Positions 8,877 to 17,527 of a stretch of DNA of 64,000 nucleotides are shown in pieces. The translations under genes were made by a program, and so were the position numbers. Position 1 is the stretch's first letter; every line of letters begins with the position of its first letter. This DNA is from Bilophila sp964538355 (GTDB taxonomy: Bacteria > Desulfobacterota > Desulfovibrionia > Desulfovibrionales > Desulfovibrionaceae), in assembly GCA_964538355.1 (NCBI GenBank), contig CAZIFC010000001.1, forward strand, positions 186,001-250,000, read 5' to 3'. Under the pieces are notes generated by a model, which was not told where the DNA came from, did not search any database, and saw only the letters and a program-made list of their open reading frames with translations.

Positions 8877-11000
8877 ATGAACAACAGCGCAGAAAAAGAG
8901 CAGGCCGCCAGCAAAGCCCACAGGCGGGCCCTGGAAATGGCCTCGGCGCAGGCCCTGGTGGAGGAAAGGGAGAGCGAATCGCGCACCCGGCATTACCGGA
9001 ACGGGCCGTGGGCAACAATCATTGCCGTTCTGGCGGTCGGCTTCTCGCTGTTCCAGATGTATGCCTCCACCTTTTCGGTTTTCGACGCCATGACACTGCG
9101 CTCGTGGCACATCATTTTCCTGCTGACACTCTCCTTTCTCCTGTATCCCACATGGAAGGGGGAACGCCGCACCCGCAAAAGCCCCACCCCCTTCGACGCG
9201 CTCTGCATTGCGGCGGGGCTGTTTTCCTTCGGATACCTTGTGCTCAACTACACGGACATAACGCTGCGCGGCGGGTATTTCCTGCCCGCAGATTACGTTG
9301 CCGCTTCCGTCGGGGTTCTCGTCTGCTTTGAAATGGCCCGCCGGGTCGTCGGCAGCCTTGCGGGTCTGGCCTTCGTCTTTTTCCTTTACAACTTCGCCGG
9401 AGCATGGATACCGGGAGCCTTCGGGCACACGGGCTTCACATGGGATCGCGTCGTCGAACACATGTTCTGGGGCAGCCAGGGGCTTTTGGGCGTGGGTGCG
9501 GGCGTTTCCGCCACCTACATCTTTCTTTTCGTCCTCTTCGGAGCCTTCCTCAAATACAGCGGATTCAGCGATTTCATCAATGATCTTGCCCTGACGCTGG
9601 TAGGCCGCACCGCCGGCGGCCCGGCAAAGGTTTCGGTCATCGCCAGCGCACTCATGGGAATGATCAACGGCAGCGCGCTTGCCAATGTCGCCACCACCGG
9701 AGCCATCACCATTCCGCTCATGAAAAAAACCGGCTACAAACCGGAATTCGCCGCCGCGGTGGAGGCCGTCGCCTCGACCGGAGGGCAGTTTGCTCCCCCC
9801 ATCATGGGCGCGGTGGGCTTCATCATGGCGGAATTTCTCGGCGTTCCCTATACCACGGTCATGCTGGCGGCCGCGATTCCGGCCTTCCTGTACTATCTGA
9901 CCCTGCTCATGGCCGTACACTTCGAGGCGCGAAAGCTCGGACTCAAGGGACTCTCTCCCGAGCATATCCCGGCGGCCGGGCGCGTCCTGCGCGAACGCGG
10001 GCACCTCTTTATTCCGCTGCTCGTCCTGCTCTGGCTGATGTTTGAGGGCTACACGCCGCTGTTTGCAGCCTCCGCCGCCATCTTCGCCTCGGTAGGGGCG
10101 ACATGGCTTCCCTCCGTAGCCAATGCCCTGCGCGCAAGAAGCCTGTATTTTCCGATCCTGCTCCTGATTTCCGCCTGCCTCGGCTGGATGGCGGCCTCGA
10201 AAGGGCTTCCGTGGGCTGCCGTCCTCCTCGTCCTGCTCTGCATCGCCGCCGGATCGCGCTGTTCCGCGCAGAACCGCATGTCGCCGCGCCTGATTTTCCG
10301 AGCCCTTGAAGAAGGCGCGCGCAGTGCTGTCGGCGTGGGGGCGGCCTGCGTCATCATCGGCATCATCATCGGCACGGTGTCCCTGACCGGGCTGGGGCTG
10401 ACCTTCGGCTATGCGGTGCTCAAGCATGTGGGCGAGGGCCAGCTGTACCTCGGCGGCGTATTCGTCATGATCATGAGCACCATCCTCGGCATGGGCGTTC
10501 CCGGTGTCGCGGCCTACGTCATCGTCGCGGCGGTGGCGGTCCCCGTGCTGACGGGCGTGGGCGTCATGCCGCTGGCGGCACACATGTTCTGCCTGTTCTA
10601 CGCCTGCCTCTCCAACATTACCCCGCCGGTCGCCATGTCCTCCTACGTCGCGGCGGGCATCGCCCGTTCCGATCAGACCCGGACCTCGCTGACGGCGATG
10701 AAACTGGGCCTCACCGGATTCATCCTGCCCTTCTTTTTTCTCAACAATCCGCTGCTGCTGTACAGCACCGCCAACCCCGCACCGGCGACGCTCTGGGCTT
10801 TCGTGACGGCCTGCCTCGGCGTGAGCGCACTTGCCGCCGGCCTGCAGGGCTGGCTGTTCGGGCCGTGCAACCCCGCCATGCGCCTGATGCTGCTGGCCGC
10901 GGCCTTTCTTGCCATCGATCCCGGACTCCAGACGGACATGATCGCCCTCGGGCTGTGCGCCGTCGCCGGTATCTGGAACTGGAAACGGCGCACGGCCTGA
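8877..11000 (+). CDS. TRAP transporter fused permease (DctQ-DctM type), TAXI family
   Basis: A 707-residue integral membrane protein that joins the small (4-helix) and large (12-helix or more) TRAP permease parts in one chain, as is usual for TAXI-type TRAP systems. Many hydrophobic segments are visible, with the family stretches GGQFAPPIMGAVGF, MGMINGSALANVATTG and LGMGVPGVAAYV. The adjacent gene encodes its periplasmic receptor. It should import an organic acid or similar solute using an ion gradient; the substrate cannot be read from sequence. GGAAGG stands before the ATG at 8877. An upstream in-frame ATG at 8730 would place the leader hairpins inside the coding region and is rejected. Confidence 0.93.
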   Translation: MNNSAEKEQAASKAHRRALEMASAQALVEERESESRTRHYRNGPWATIIAVLAVGFSLFQMYASTFSVFDAMTLRSWHIIFLLTLSFLLYPTWKGERRTRKSPTPFDALCIAAGLFSFGYLVLNYTDITLRGGYFLPADYVAASVGVLVCFEMARRVVGSLAGLAFVFFLYNFAGAWIPGAFGHTGFTWDRVVEHMFWGSQGLLGVGAGVSATYIFLFVLFGAFLKYSGFSDFINDLALTLVGRTAGGPAKVSVIASALMGMINGSALANVATTGAITIPLMKKTGYKPEFAAAVEAVASTGGQFAPPIMGAVGFIMAEFLGVPYTTVMLAAAIPAFLYYLTLLMAVHFEARKLGLKGLSPEHIPAAGRVLRERGHLFIPLLVLLWLMFEGYTPLFAASAAIFASVGATWLPSVANALRARSLYFPILLLISACLGWMAASKGLPWAAVLLVLLCIAAGSRCSAQNRMSPRLIFRALEEGARSAVGVGAACVIIGIIIGTVSLTGLGLTFGYAVLKHVGEGQLYLGGVFVMIMSTILGMGVPGVAAYVIVAAVAVPVLTGVGVMPLAAHMFCLFYACLSNITPPVAMSSYVAAGIARSDQTRTSLTAMKLGLTGFILPFFFLNNPLLLYSTANPAPATLWAFVTACLGVSALAAGLQGWLFGPCNPAMRLMLLAAAFLAIDPGLQTDMIALGLCAVAGIWNWKRRTA

Positions 11001-11058
11001 TCCCGCAAGCCTCCGCTTCCTTTTCCTTCTTGCAACCTTTAGTTTAAGGAATGAAAAA

Positions 11059-12036
11059 GTGAACCGATTGAAAAAACTCATCATGCTGCTGGCAGCCGTC
11101 ACCTGTGCGGGCGTGCTCGCCCTCCCCTCCCAGTCCGCAGCACGCGACAGGATCAATATCAGCTTCCCCACGGCGGCGACGACCGGCGCACTCTACCCTC
11201 TCGGCGCGGGCATCGCCAATCTGTGGAACACCAGGCTTGATTATGTGAACGCCCGGGTGCAGGCTTCCAACGGCGGCATCCAAAACCTCAATCTCCTGAA
11301 GGCAAAGAACGCACAGGTGTCCTTCGCGGTATCAAGCATCACCTACGAAGCCCTCAACGGGCAGCGCGGATTCAAGGATCGCGCCTATGCGGATGTCCGC
11401 GTGCTGGCGGGGCTTTACTACAATCCCAATCAGGTGGTCGCCCGCCGGGACAGCAACGTAAACACCCTCGCCGACTTCAAGGGCAAAAACTTCGCTCCCG
11501 GAGCGGCGGGCGGCACGACCGAAGTGGAATCCCGGATTCACTTCACCGAGTCCGGGCTCGACTACCCCTCCGACCTCAGGCCGCATTTTGTGGGCTTTAC
11601 CGAATCCATCGATCTCATGCGGAACAGGCAGCTTGACGGCGTCTGGATCATGGCGGGCCTGCCCACCGCCGCCGTCACGGAAATGTGCTCCACCGCCAAC
11701 GCCCGGCTTGTCGGCATGGACGACGAACTGATCGCCAAGGTACAGGCCAGGTATCCGTGGTATGCCACATTCGCCATTCCTGCGGGAACCTACGAAGGGC
11801 AAACCGAACCCGTCCAGACAACCGCCGTCAAAATGCTGTTGCTGACCGATGCCTCCATGCCGGAGGATGTCGTCTACGATCTGGCGAAAACATTCTGGGA
11901 AAACCTCGATTCCCTCGGCAAGGCCCACGCCGCCATGAAAAGCGTCACCCGCGACATGGCCGTCAACGACCTCTCGGGCATTCCGCTCCATCCCGGTGCG
12001 GAAAAATACTACCGGGAAATCGGCCTGCTGAACTGA
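11059..12036 (+). CDS. TAXI-family TRAP solute receptor
   Basis: This 325-residue periplasmic binding protein has a signal peptide (MNRLKKLIMLLAAV to about SQSAA). The mature part starts with the TAXI family opening INISFPTAATTGALYPLGAG, and the receptor motifs VQASNGGIQNL and FAPGAAGGTTE follow. It delivers substrate to the fused permease 58 bases upstream. The start is GTG, with AAGGA 8 bases before; the nearby ATG at 11051 runs into a stop after three codons. A terminator follows directly. Confidence 0.93.
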   Translation: MNRLKKLIMLLAAVTCAGVLALPSQSAARDRINISFPTAATTGALYPLGAGIANLWNTRLDYVNARVQASNGGIQNLNLLKAKNAQVSFAVSSITYEALNGQRGFKDRAYADVRVLAGLYYNPNQVVARRDSNVNTLADFKGKNFAPGAAGGTTEVESRIHFTESGLDYPSDLRPHFVGFTESIDLMRNRQLDGVWIMAGLPTAAVTEMCSTANARLVGMDDELIAKVQARYPWYATFAIPAGTYEGQTEPVQTTAVKMLLLTDASMPEDVVYDLAKTFWENLDSLGKAHAAMKSVTRDMAVNDLSGIPLHPGAEKYYREIGLLN

Positions 12037-12042
12037 CCATCC

Positions 12043-12070
12043 GCCGCCTTTCAGAAGGCGGCTTCTTTTT
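12043..12070 (+). terminator. Rho-independent terminator of the TRAP operon
   Basis: GCCGCCTT-4-AAGGCGGC forms an 8-bp stem at 12043-12062, followed by TTCTTTTT. Confidence 0.85.
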
Positions 12071-12148
12071 GGCAGCCTGTTGGAATTATAACGTATCCCC
12101 TCTCTTTCGCGCCTTGACAAGACAGGGGAAATTGCCTAGCCCGACAAC

Positions 12149-13597
12149 ATGAACATGCGTCTGCCCTCTTCCCATGCCGTTGTCCTTCTGCTCGCCGCCA
12201 TTGTCCTTTCCGGCTGCACGGCGACCAAACAGCCCGTGTTCGAGCAAAGCTACAACGACCCTTATTCTTTCGAGGCGTACCTGGAAAGCCGGGCGAAAAA
12301 AGCCGAGCGTTCCGCCATGACGCAGGAAGAACGCTTCGCCTACGACAACCGCACGGCAAGCCTTGCCCAGATGCGGAACGAAGGCGTTCCCCTGTCGAAC
12401 CTCCATCTTATCGAGCAGGCGAAACTGGTTATCGGCACGCCCTACGTTCCCGGAGGAACCAGCCCCGACGGTTTCGACTGCTCGGGTTTCGTCCAGTGGG
12501 CCTACGGGAATGTCGGCGTGCGCCTGCCCCGCACCGCCCGCGAGCAGTCCGCCACCGGGCGGGCCATCCGCTCCGAATCCATGAAGGCCGGGGACATCGT
12601 GGCCTTCAACCATCCCCGGCGCGGCTACCATACGGGCATCTATCTGGGAAACGGCATGTTCATCCACAGCCCGGGGCGCGGAAAAAGCGTCTCCATCGCG
12701 CCGCTGTCCGATCCTTATTTCAAGTCCACCTTCATCGGCGCACGCCGCATCCATTCGAAAGAAAGCGATGCCGAAGCCATCCAGAACCTCATGGCGATGG
12801 ATTCCCACGTCCGCCGGGATGTTCCCTCCGTAACCCGCAAACGTTCCGCCACCCGCAAGCAGACGGTTGCCGAGCACAGGACGACCGCTCGCCGCAGCGA
12901 AGCCCAACGCTCCGCCCCGGCCCGGCAGGAACAGGGGAAAGCCAAGGAGCACCGCGTTGCTTCGACCACCCCAAAACATCCCCAAGCCTCAAGGCCCGCG
13001 CCGGAAAAGGAAAAGGTGAGGGAGCAGCCGAAAAAGACCGCTTTGGAAAAACAGGCCCCCGCAGGCAAGGACAAGACAAGGGCCGATGCCAGAACCCCGG
13101 ACAAAAAGCAGGCTCCGGCCCGTGACGCATCCAAGGGCAAGGAGAAAAAGGCTCCCCAGCCCGTGGCCCCCGTCCGCCAGAACAAACCTGAATCCGCCCA
13201 GAAAAAGGATGTGAAGCAGGAGCACAGGGCAAAGGAACAAAAGGCGAAAGAACAGGAGCGCAAGAGCCAGAAGGAACGCCAGCCGGCCCAGCCGCCCCGG
13301 AAGGCTTCCCCACCGGACAAGAACAAGCCTCCACAGGCAAAGCCTGCCAACGCCCAGCCCGGCAAGGCGTCACCCCAGAGAGCGGCTCCTCCGGCTCCCC
13401 AAAAGCAGGGTTCCGCAGCCGGCAAGGAAAAGCCTGCCCAAAAGAAGGAGCAGACTCCCCGGAAGGCGGGCCAGCAGGAGGCAAAAACGTCGCAAAAGGC
13501 CGCTCCCAGCCAGCCCAAGAAGAAACAGGAAGCCAAGCCTGCGGCCTCCGGGCAACCTGCCAAAACCGGAACGCCTGCGAAAACGGCTCCCCGTTGA
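12149..13597 (+). CDS. NlpC/P60 cell-wall peptidase lipoprotein with long basic Lys/Pro/Ala/Gln tail
   Basis: A 482-residue lipoprotein (lipobox LSGC, Cys at about residue 25). Residues about 90-200 are an NlpC/P60 domain with catalytic Cys in DCSGFV, His in GYHTGIYLGNG and a second polar His in FIHSPG. It should cut stem peptides of peptidoglycan from the outer or inner membrane face. The last 250 residues are low complexity, rich in K, A, P, Q and E, with no fold visible; such a basic tail could bind peptidoglycan or act as a long spacer. A TTGACA element at 12113 may be its promoter. No good ribosome site precedes the ATG; a second ATG lies two codons downstream. Confidence 0.88.
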   Translation: MNMRLPSSHAVVLLLAAIVLSGCTATKQPVFEQSYNDPYSFEAYLESRAKKAERSAMTQEERFAYDNRTASLAQMRNEGVPLSNLHLIEQAKLVIGTPYVPGGTSPDGFDCSGFVQWAYGNVGVRLPRTAREQSATGRAIRSESMKAGDIVAFNHPRRGYHTGIYLGNGMFIHSPGRGKSVSIAPLSDPYFKSTFIGARRIHSKESDAEAIQNLMAMDSHVRRDVPSVTRKRSATRKQTVAEHRTTARRSEAQRSAPARQEQGKAKEHRVASTTPKHPQASRPAPEKEKVREQPKKTALEKQAPAGKDKTRADARTPDKKQAPARDASKGKEKKAPQPVAPVRQNKPESAQKKDVKQEHRAKEQKAKEQERKSQKERQPAQPPRKASPPDKNKPPQAKPANAQPGKASPQRAAPPAPQKQGSAAGKEKPAQKKEQTPRKAGQQEAKTSQKAAPSQPKKKQEAKPAASGQPAKTGTPAKTAPR

Positions 13598-13622
13598 CCC
13601 CGCCTTTTCCGATCATAGTTCT

Positions 13623-13661
13623 GAAAGCCTCCGTGCCGCCGCGGGAGGCTTTCTTTCTTTT
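13623..13661 (+). terminator. Rho-independent terminator
   Basis: GAAAGCCTCC and GGAGGCTTTC pair across an 11-base loop (13623-13653), followed by TTTCTTTT. It ends the NlpC/P60 gene. Confidence 0.88.
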
Positions 13662-13690
13662 CCAAAGAGGAGCATCCGGACTTTCCGGGC

Positions 13691-13719
13691 TTGACAGATA
13701 ATCCCTCAACAGATAATCC
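13691..13719 (+). promoter_or_regulatory. Promoter with overlapping 11-bp direct repeat upstream of marR gene
   Basis: TTGACA (13691-13696) and TAATCC (13714-13719) are 17 bases apart. The segment ACAGATAATCC occurs twice, at 13694-13704 and 13709-13719, so a repeated 15-base register overlaps both promoter elements. A MarR-type repressor binding here would block its own transcription; that link is inference. Confidence 0.5.
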
Positions 13720-13744
13720 GTACACGGACAAAAAAGGAGGCCGC

Positions 13745-14206
13745 ATGCCCCATACAGAAAACGTCCTGTACCGACATTATGAATACGCAAAAAAAGAGAA
13801 CAGCCTGTACGCACGCTGGTTCCAGCGGCGCGGGCTGTCCTATCCGCAGTTCATCGTCCTTGACGCGGTTCTCCGTTCACCGGAAGGCACGGAACCCACG
13901 GCTCTCGCCGAGGCGTTCTTCATGCCCAAGCAGACCATCACCGGGCTGCTTGATCAGCTCGAACGTGCGGGATTCGTGCGGCGGGAAGCCGACGGAGCGG
14001 ACAGGCGGCGAACCCGGATACGCATCCTCCCCGCCGGAGAATCCTTCGCCTCCCGGATCATCAGCGAACTGGATCAATGCGAACAGGCGGTGATCGCAGC
14101 CATCCCCCCTGAAGACATGGGGACTTTCAACAGCGTGTACGCCGCCATCATCACGGGGCTGGAAAAGCACCTGCTGAAGGATGAGGACAAGGCGGAGAAA
14201 CCATAG
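13745..14206 (+). CDS. MarR family transcriptional regulator
   Basis: This 153-residue protein has the MarR winged helix: recognition region TALAEAFFMPKQTITGLLDQLERAGFV, then the wing with READGADRRRTRIRI. AAGGAGG stands before the ATG at 13745. An MFS transporter gene follows about 100 bases downstream on the same strand, a typical regulator-efflux pair, so it probably represses that transporter and itself. Confidence 0.9.
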   Translation: MPHTENVLYRHYEYAKKENSLYARWFQRRGLSYPQFIVLDAVLRSPEGTEPTALAEAFFMPKQTITGLLDQLERAGFVRREADGADRRRTRIRILPAGESFASRIISELDQCEQAVIAAIPPEDMGTFNSVYAAIITGLEKHLLKDEDKAEKP

Positions 14207-14312
14207 AAGCCGTTCTGCCACCGCCCTCCGCTTTCAGCCTGCCGCGCCTGCTCATAGCGCGGGCCTTCCCCTACAGACAACCGTCCTTGTGACAGGACGC
14301 AGGAGCCTTCCC

Positions 14313-15458
14313 ATGACGCTTTTTCATTCCGCCGAACACCCGCTTCCCGGCAAGCCGGAACAGTGGACCACGCGTATCGGCTATTTTATCGTCGGTACGG
14401 GCGTAGCCGTCTGGAGTACGCTTGTGCCTTACGCCAAGGACCGCCTTCAGCTCGACGAATCCGTGCTCGGGATATTGCTGCTGTGCATCGGCATCGGCTC
14501 GCTGCTTTCCATGCCGTTCGCCGGTTCCCTTGCCGGGCGTTTCGGCTGCCGCAGGGTCATCATCCTTTCCGGGGCGGCCTTTCTGCTTAACCTTCCCCTG
14601 CTGGCAACGGTGGAATCCACCCTCCTGCTGGGTGTCTGCCTGCTGCTCTACGGCGCGTCCGCCGGAATGATGGAGGTGGCTCTGACGATTCAGGCCGTCT
14701 TCGTGGAACAGGCCGCGGGCAAGGCCATGATGTCGGGATTTCACTGCCTGTACAGTTTCGGCGGCATCTTCGGAGCCGGGGGCATGTCCCTGCTGCTCGG
14801 CATGTTCTCTCCCGCCCATGCCGTCGTGGGGGTCTGCCTGCTCATGCTTGTCTTGCTCGCGGTCTCGGGCCGGTACTTCCTGCCCTATGGCAGCAGGAGC
14901 GAAAGCGCAATGTTCGCCTTTCCGCGCGGCATTGTGCTGATCATCGGGACGGCGGCCTTCATCCTGTATCTCAGCGAGGGAACCATTCTTGATTGGGGAG
15001 CCTTGTTCATGACTGCCGAACGGGGCGCGGAAACCTCCCGCGCAGGTATGGCTTTTGCCTGTTTTTCCGTAACCATGACGCTTGGACGCCTGTTCGGGGA
15101 TCGCATCGTGCAGATACTGGGCGATGCCCGCGTTCTGCTCTACGGCAGCCTCTGCGCGGCGGCGGGCTTCGGGATGGTGATCTTCATGCCGTGGTCGCTG
15201 GGCACTCTTGCCGGGTTTACCGTCGTTGGGATGGGGCTTTCCAACATCGTTCCCGTCCTGTTTTCTTCCCTTGCCCGCCAAAAGGACATGCCGTTGAGCC
15301 TTGCGGTTTCCGCCGTCACGACCATTGGGTATCTGGGCATTCTGGCCGGGCCTGCGGTCATGGGGTTTGTAGCCCAAGCAACCAGCCTTGCCGTCGTGTT
15401 CGGGATCACGCTTGTCCTGATGGCGTTTGTGGCCGCCGCTTCCCGCTCCTTGCCCTGA
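14313..15458 (+). CDS. Major facilitator superfamily transporter
   Basis: A 381-residue membrane protein with about 12 hydrophobic segments. The loop after helix 2 reads GSLAGRFGCRRVI, an MFS motif A. AGGAG precedes the ATG at 14313 by 7 bases. It follows the MarR gene and is probably an efflux or solute transporter under its control. Its sequence resembles the YbjJ/fucose-permease-like branch in general layout, but no substrate can be assigned. Confidence 0.88.
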   Translation: MTLFHSAEHPLPGKPEQWTTRIGYFIVGTGVAVWSTLVPYAKDRLQLDESVLGILLLCIGIGSLLSMPFAGSLAGRFGCRRVIILSGAAFLLNLPLLATVESTLLLGVCLLLYGASAGMMEVALTIQAVFVEQAAGKAMMSGFHCLYSFGGIFGAGGMSLLLGMFSPAHAVVGVCLLMLVLLAVSGRYFLPYGSRSESAMFAFPRGIVLIIGTAAFILYLSEGTILDWGALFMTAERGAETSRAGMAFACFSVTMTLGRLFGDRIVQILGDARVLLYGSLCAAAGFGMVIFMPWSLGTLAGFTVVGMGLSNIVPVLFSSLARQKDMPLSLAVSAVTTIGYLGILAGPAVMGFVAQATSLAVVFGITLVLMAFVAAASRSLP

Positions 15459-15468
15459 ACCGGAACCT

Positions 15469-16359
15469 TCAGCGGTTCCAGAGCCTTGCCGCAAGAACCT
15501 GTATCTGCTTGCCGAGCATGACCAGAACCACGGACGCGAGGATAAGGAGCACGCCACCCGCCAGCGCGGGCGTAAAAGGCTCCTCAAAAACAAGGATGCC
15601 CACAAACACCGCCGTCAGCGGTTCCAGAACCCCCAGCACGGAGGTCAGGGTGGAGCCGATGCGCTGCACGGCAAGCACCAGCGTCAGGTTGGACAGCACT
15701 GCGGTGATCACGGCGAGCAGCGTCGCCATCATAAGCTCCCGCCATGAAGACAACGGCTGGAACGTCCCTGTCCCCACCGCGTTCAGAAACGTAAAAACCG
15801 CTCCGAACAGCAGGACGTAAAACGTCAGGACCAATCCGTTCATGCTTCGGATTCCGGCAACATGGATGCCTGCGATATAAAGCGCGTTGCACAGAGCCGA
15901 CAGCAGCATCATGCCCACCCCGAGCATGGTTACCGGGGTTTGGGCCCCTCCGCCGGCAGAGAGCAGGGCGACGCCGGAAATGGCCAATGCGACGGAACAG
16001 GCTGTAATGGCGGAAAACTGTTCATGAAAAAACAGAATCATGATCAGCATGACCATGACCGGATACAAAAACTGGATCGTTGTGGCAATGCCGCTTGGCA
16101 TATGGTTGAGTCCGTAAAACAACAGCAGGGCCGCCGCGGTATACATGAAGCTCATGCCAGCCAGCTTGCACAGATCCCGCACGCCAGCCCGGAAGCATTC
16201 GCGCCGGGCGACGAGCACGCCGCCGAGCGTCAGCGACGCGATGAGAAAACGGTAGAACAACGCCGAGGCGGGAGAAAGCCCGTCCCGGATCAGCGGCAGC
16301 GTGAACAGCGGAATCAGCCCGAACGTGGCTGAAGAAAAAAGCCCCAGAAAAAAACCCAT
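15469..16359 (-). CDS. DMT superfamily (EamA) transporter
   Basis: This 296-residue protein has ten hydrophobic helices in two EamA repeats; the second ends with the family stretch LEPLTAVFVGILVFEEPF. GGAGG lies just before the ATG. It converges with the MFS gene, with 10 bases between stops. Members export amino acids or other metabolites; nothing here fixes the substrate. Confidence 0.88.
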   Translation of the reverse strand: MGFFLGLFSSATFGLIPLFTLPLIRDGLSPASALFYRFLIASLTLGGVLVARRECFRAGVRDLCKLAGMSFMYTAAALLLFYGLNHMPSGIATTIQFLYPVMVMLIMILFFHEQFSAITACSVALAISGVALLSAGGGAQTPVTMLGVGMMLLSALCNALYIAGIHVAGIRSMNGLVLTFYVLLFGAVFTFLNAVGTGTFQPLSSWRELMMATLLAVITAVLSNLTLVLAVQRIGSTLTSVLGVLEPLTAVFVGILVFEEPFTPALAGGVLLILASVVLVMLGKQIQVLAARLWNR

Positions 16360-16566
16360 ACGACCTCCTGCCCCGGCGGAAATCCGCCGGACGCCTTGTG
16401 CGGTTCGGGAAAGGCCCGGACCGTTTGTCCTGCCTTATCAACAACGGCCCCAAGGCACAATCCCGCCCGCTTCCGCCCGCGCCCTTCCTGACGGGGTTCG
16501 CTCTGCCGAGTATGGGTTCCACACGCGAACCGCGCCCCGATCCTGGGAAGAACCGGGGCGGCGTGT

Positions 16567-17325
16567 TTACAAGGTGCGGTTCGCGTCCGTCTGGAGTATC
16601 CCGTCTCGGCCCATGACGATAGCCTCCAGCGGGAACACCGCGCCGCAGGCCGCAGCAGCCTCATGGCAAACCGCCGCAAGCCCCCGGCAGCAGGGAACTT
16701 CCATCCGTATAACCGTCACCGATGCCGGCTGCGCTGCTGCAAACAGGGCTGTAAGGCGTTCCCGCAGCTCCTGATTGTCCTCAAACTTCGGACAGGCGAT
16801 CAGAACACTCTTTCCGGAAGCGATTGCATGGAAACGGCTGGAGGCTGCCGGAGCGCAGTCCGCCGCAAGCACTATATCGGCTCCCTTGAGGAAAGGGGCC
16901 GAAGGCGGCACAAGGCGCAGCTTGACGGGCCATGTCCTTCTGGCTTCGGAGAACTGCCCCGCCGCCATGCTTCCGGCGGCTTCCCGGCGCGGCGCGAACT
17001 CCTGCACCACCGAACCGGCACAGCCGCACCCCAAACGCCCATGCCCCGCGGGAGCCGCGGCACTTGCTGCGGCTTCCTTCAGTCTGGCGACATGCCGCAT
17101 GGCGGCTTCTTCATCAAAGGAATCGGCCTCACGCCGAACAATGGTCAGCGCGTTCTGGGGACACCCCGAGAGGCAGGCCCCCAACCCGTCACAATAGCTG
17201 TCCGAAACAACAGTGGCCTTGCCGTCAATAATGGCAATGGCTCCCTCGGCGCAGTCCAGCACGCACTGCCCGCAGCCGTTGCAGCGTTCCCTGTCTATCT
17301 GAATGATATTTCTATATTCTTTCAT
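16567..17325 (-). CDS. Two-cluster 4Fe-4S ferredoxin-like protein with C-terminal unknown domain
   Basis: A 252-residue soluble protein. Residues about 10-60 hold two [4Fe-4S] motifs (CNGCGQCVLDC and CDGLGACLSGC-P). A linker with CGCAG follows. The C-terminal half, with FEDNQELRERL and VIRMEVPCCRGL, is a conserved companion domain found in anaerobe ferredoxins and has no known activity. It probably carries electrons for a stress or nitrogen-oxide reductase. The ATG at 17325 follows GGGAGG. A CRP/FNR-type palindrome lies about 60 bases upstream. Confidence 0.85.
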   Translation of the reverse strand: MKEYRNIIQIDRERCNGCGQCVLDCAEGAIAIIDGKATVVSDSYCDGLGACLSGCPQNALTIVRREADSFDEEAAMRHVARLKEAAASAAAPAGHGRLGCGCAGSVVQEFAPRREAAGSMAAGQFSEARRTWPVKLRLVPPSAPFLKGADIVLAADCAPAASSRFHAIASGKSVLIACPKFEDNQELRERLTALFAAAQPASVTVIRMEVPCCRGLAAVCHEAAAACGAVFPLEAIVMGRDGILQTDANRTL

Positions 17326-17384
17326 GATGATGCCTCCCAAGAGGTTTTCTTTTTTCCTTCCCTATCCTCTTCCGGATCTTTTCG

Positions 17385-17402
17385 ACGTGATCAGGATCAC
17401 GG
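17385..17402. promoter_or_regulatory. CRP/FNR-family operator candidate (GTGA-N6-TCAC)
   Basis: CGTGATC-AG-GATCACG at 17386-17401 is a perfect 16-bp palindrome whose core is GTGA-N6-TCAC. This is the half-site layout of CRP and of the Desulfovibrio HcpR regulator. It stands upstream of the ferredoxin-like gene. Confidence 0.55.
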
Positions 17403-17466
17403 GAGCGGGCAAGGCTCCCTCTTTTTCCCTTATCCGGCAAAACATCATCCTTCCGGCATCCTTGCC

Positions 17467-17497
17467 AAAAAAGCGGAGCATGTTGCCCCGCTTTTTT
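17467..17497 (-). terminator. Rho-independent terminator of the diguanylate cyclase gene
   Basis: AAAAAAGCGG and CCGCTTTTTT pair across an 11-base loop. It separates the cyclase gene from the downstream ferredoxin gene on the minus strand, so the latter needs its own promoter. Confidence 0.8.
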
Positions 17498-17527
17498 CCT
17501 TCGTGCCCTGATGTATGGAACCTTCAG

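Noticed and set aside
8841..11171. Long minus-strand frame (776 codons) opposite the TRAP permease
   Set aside because: Antisense to a clear membrane protein; its sequence is rich in Arg, Gly, His and Glu, typical of a shadow frame.
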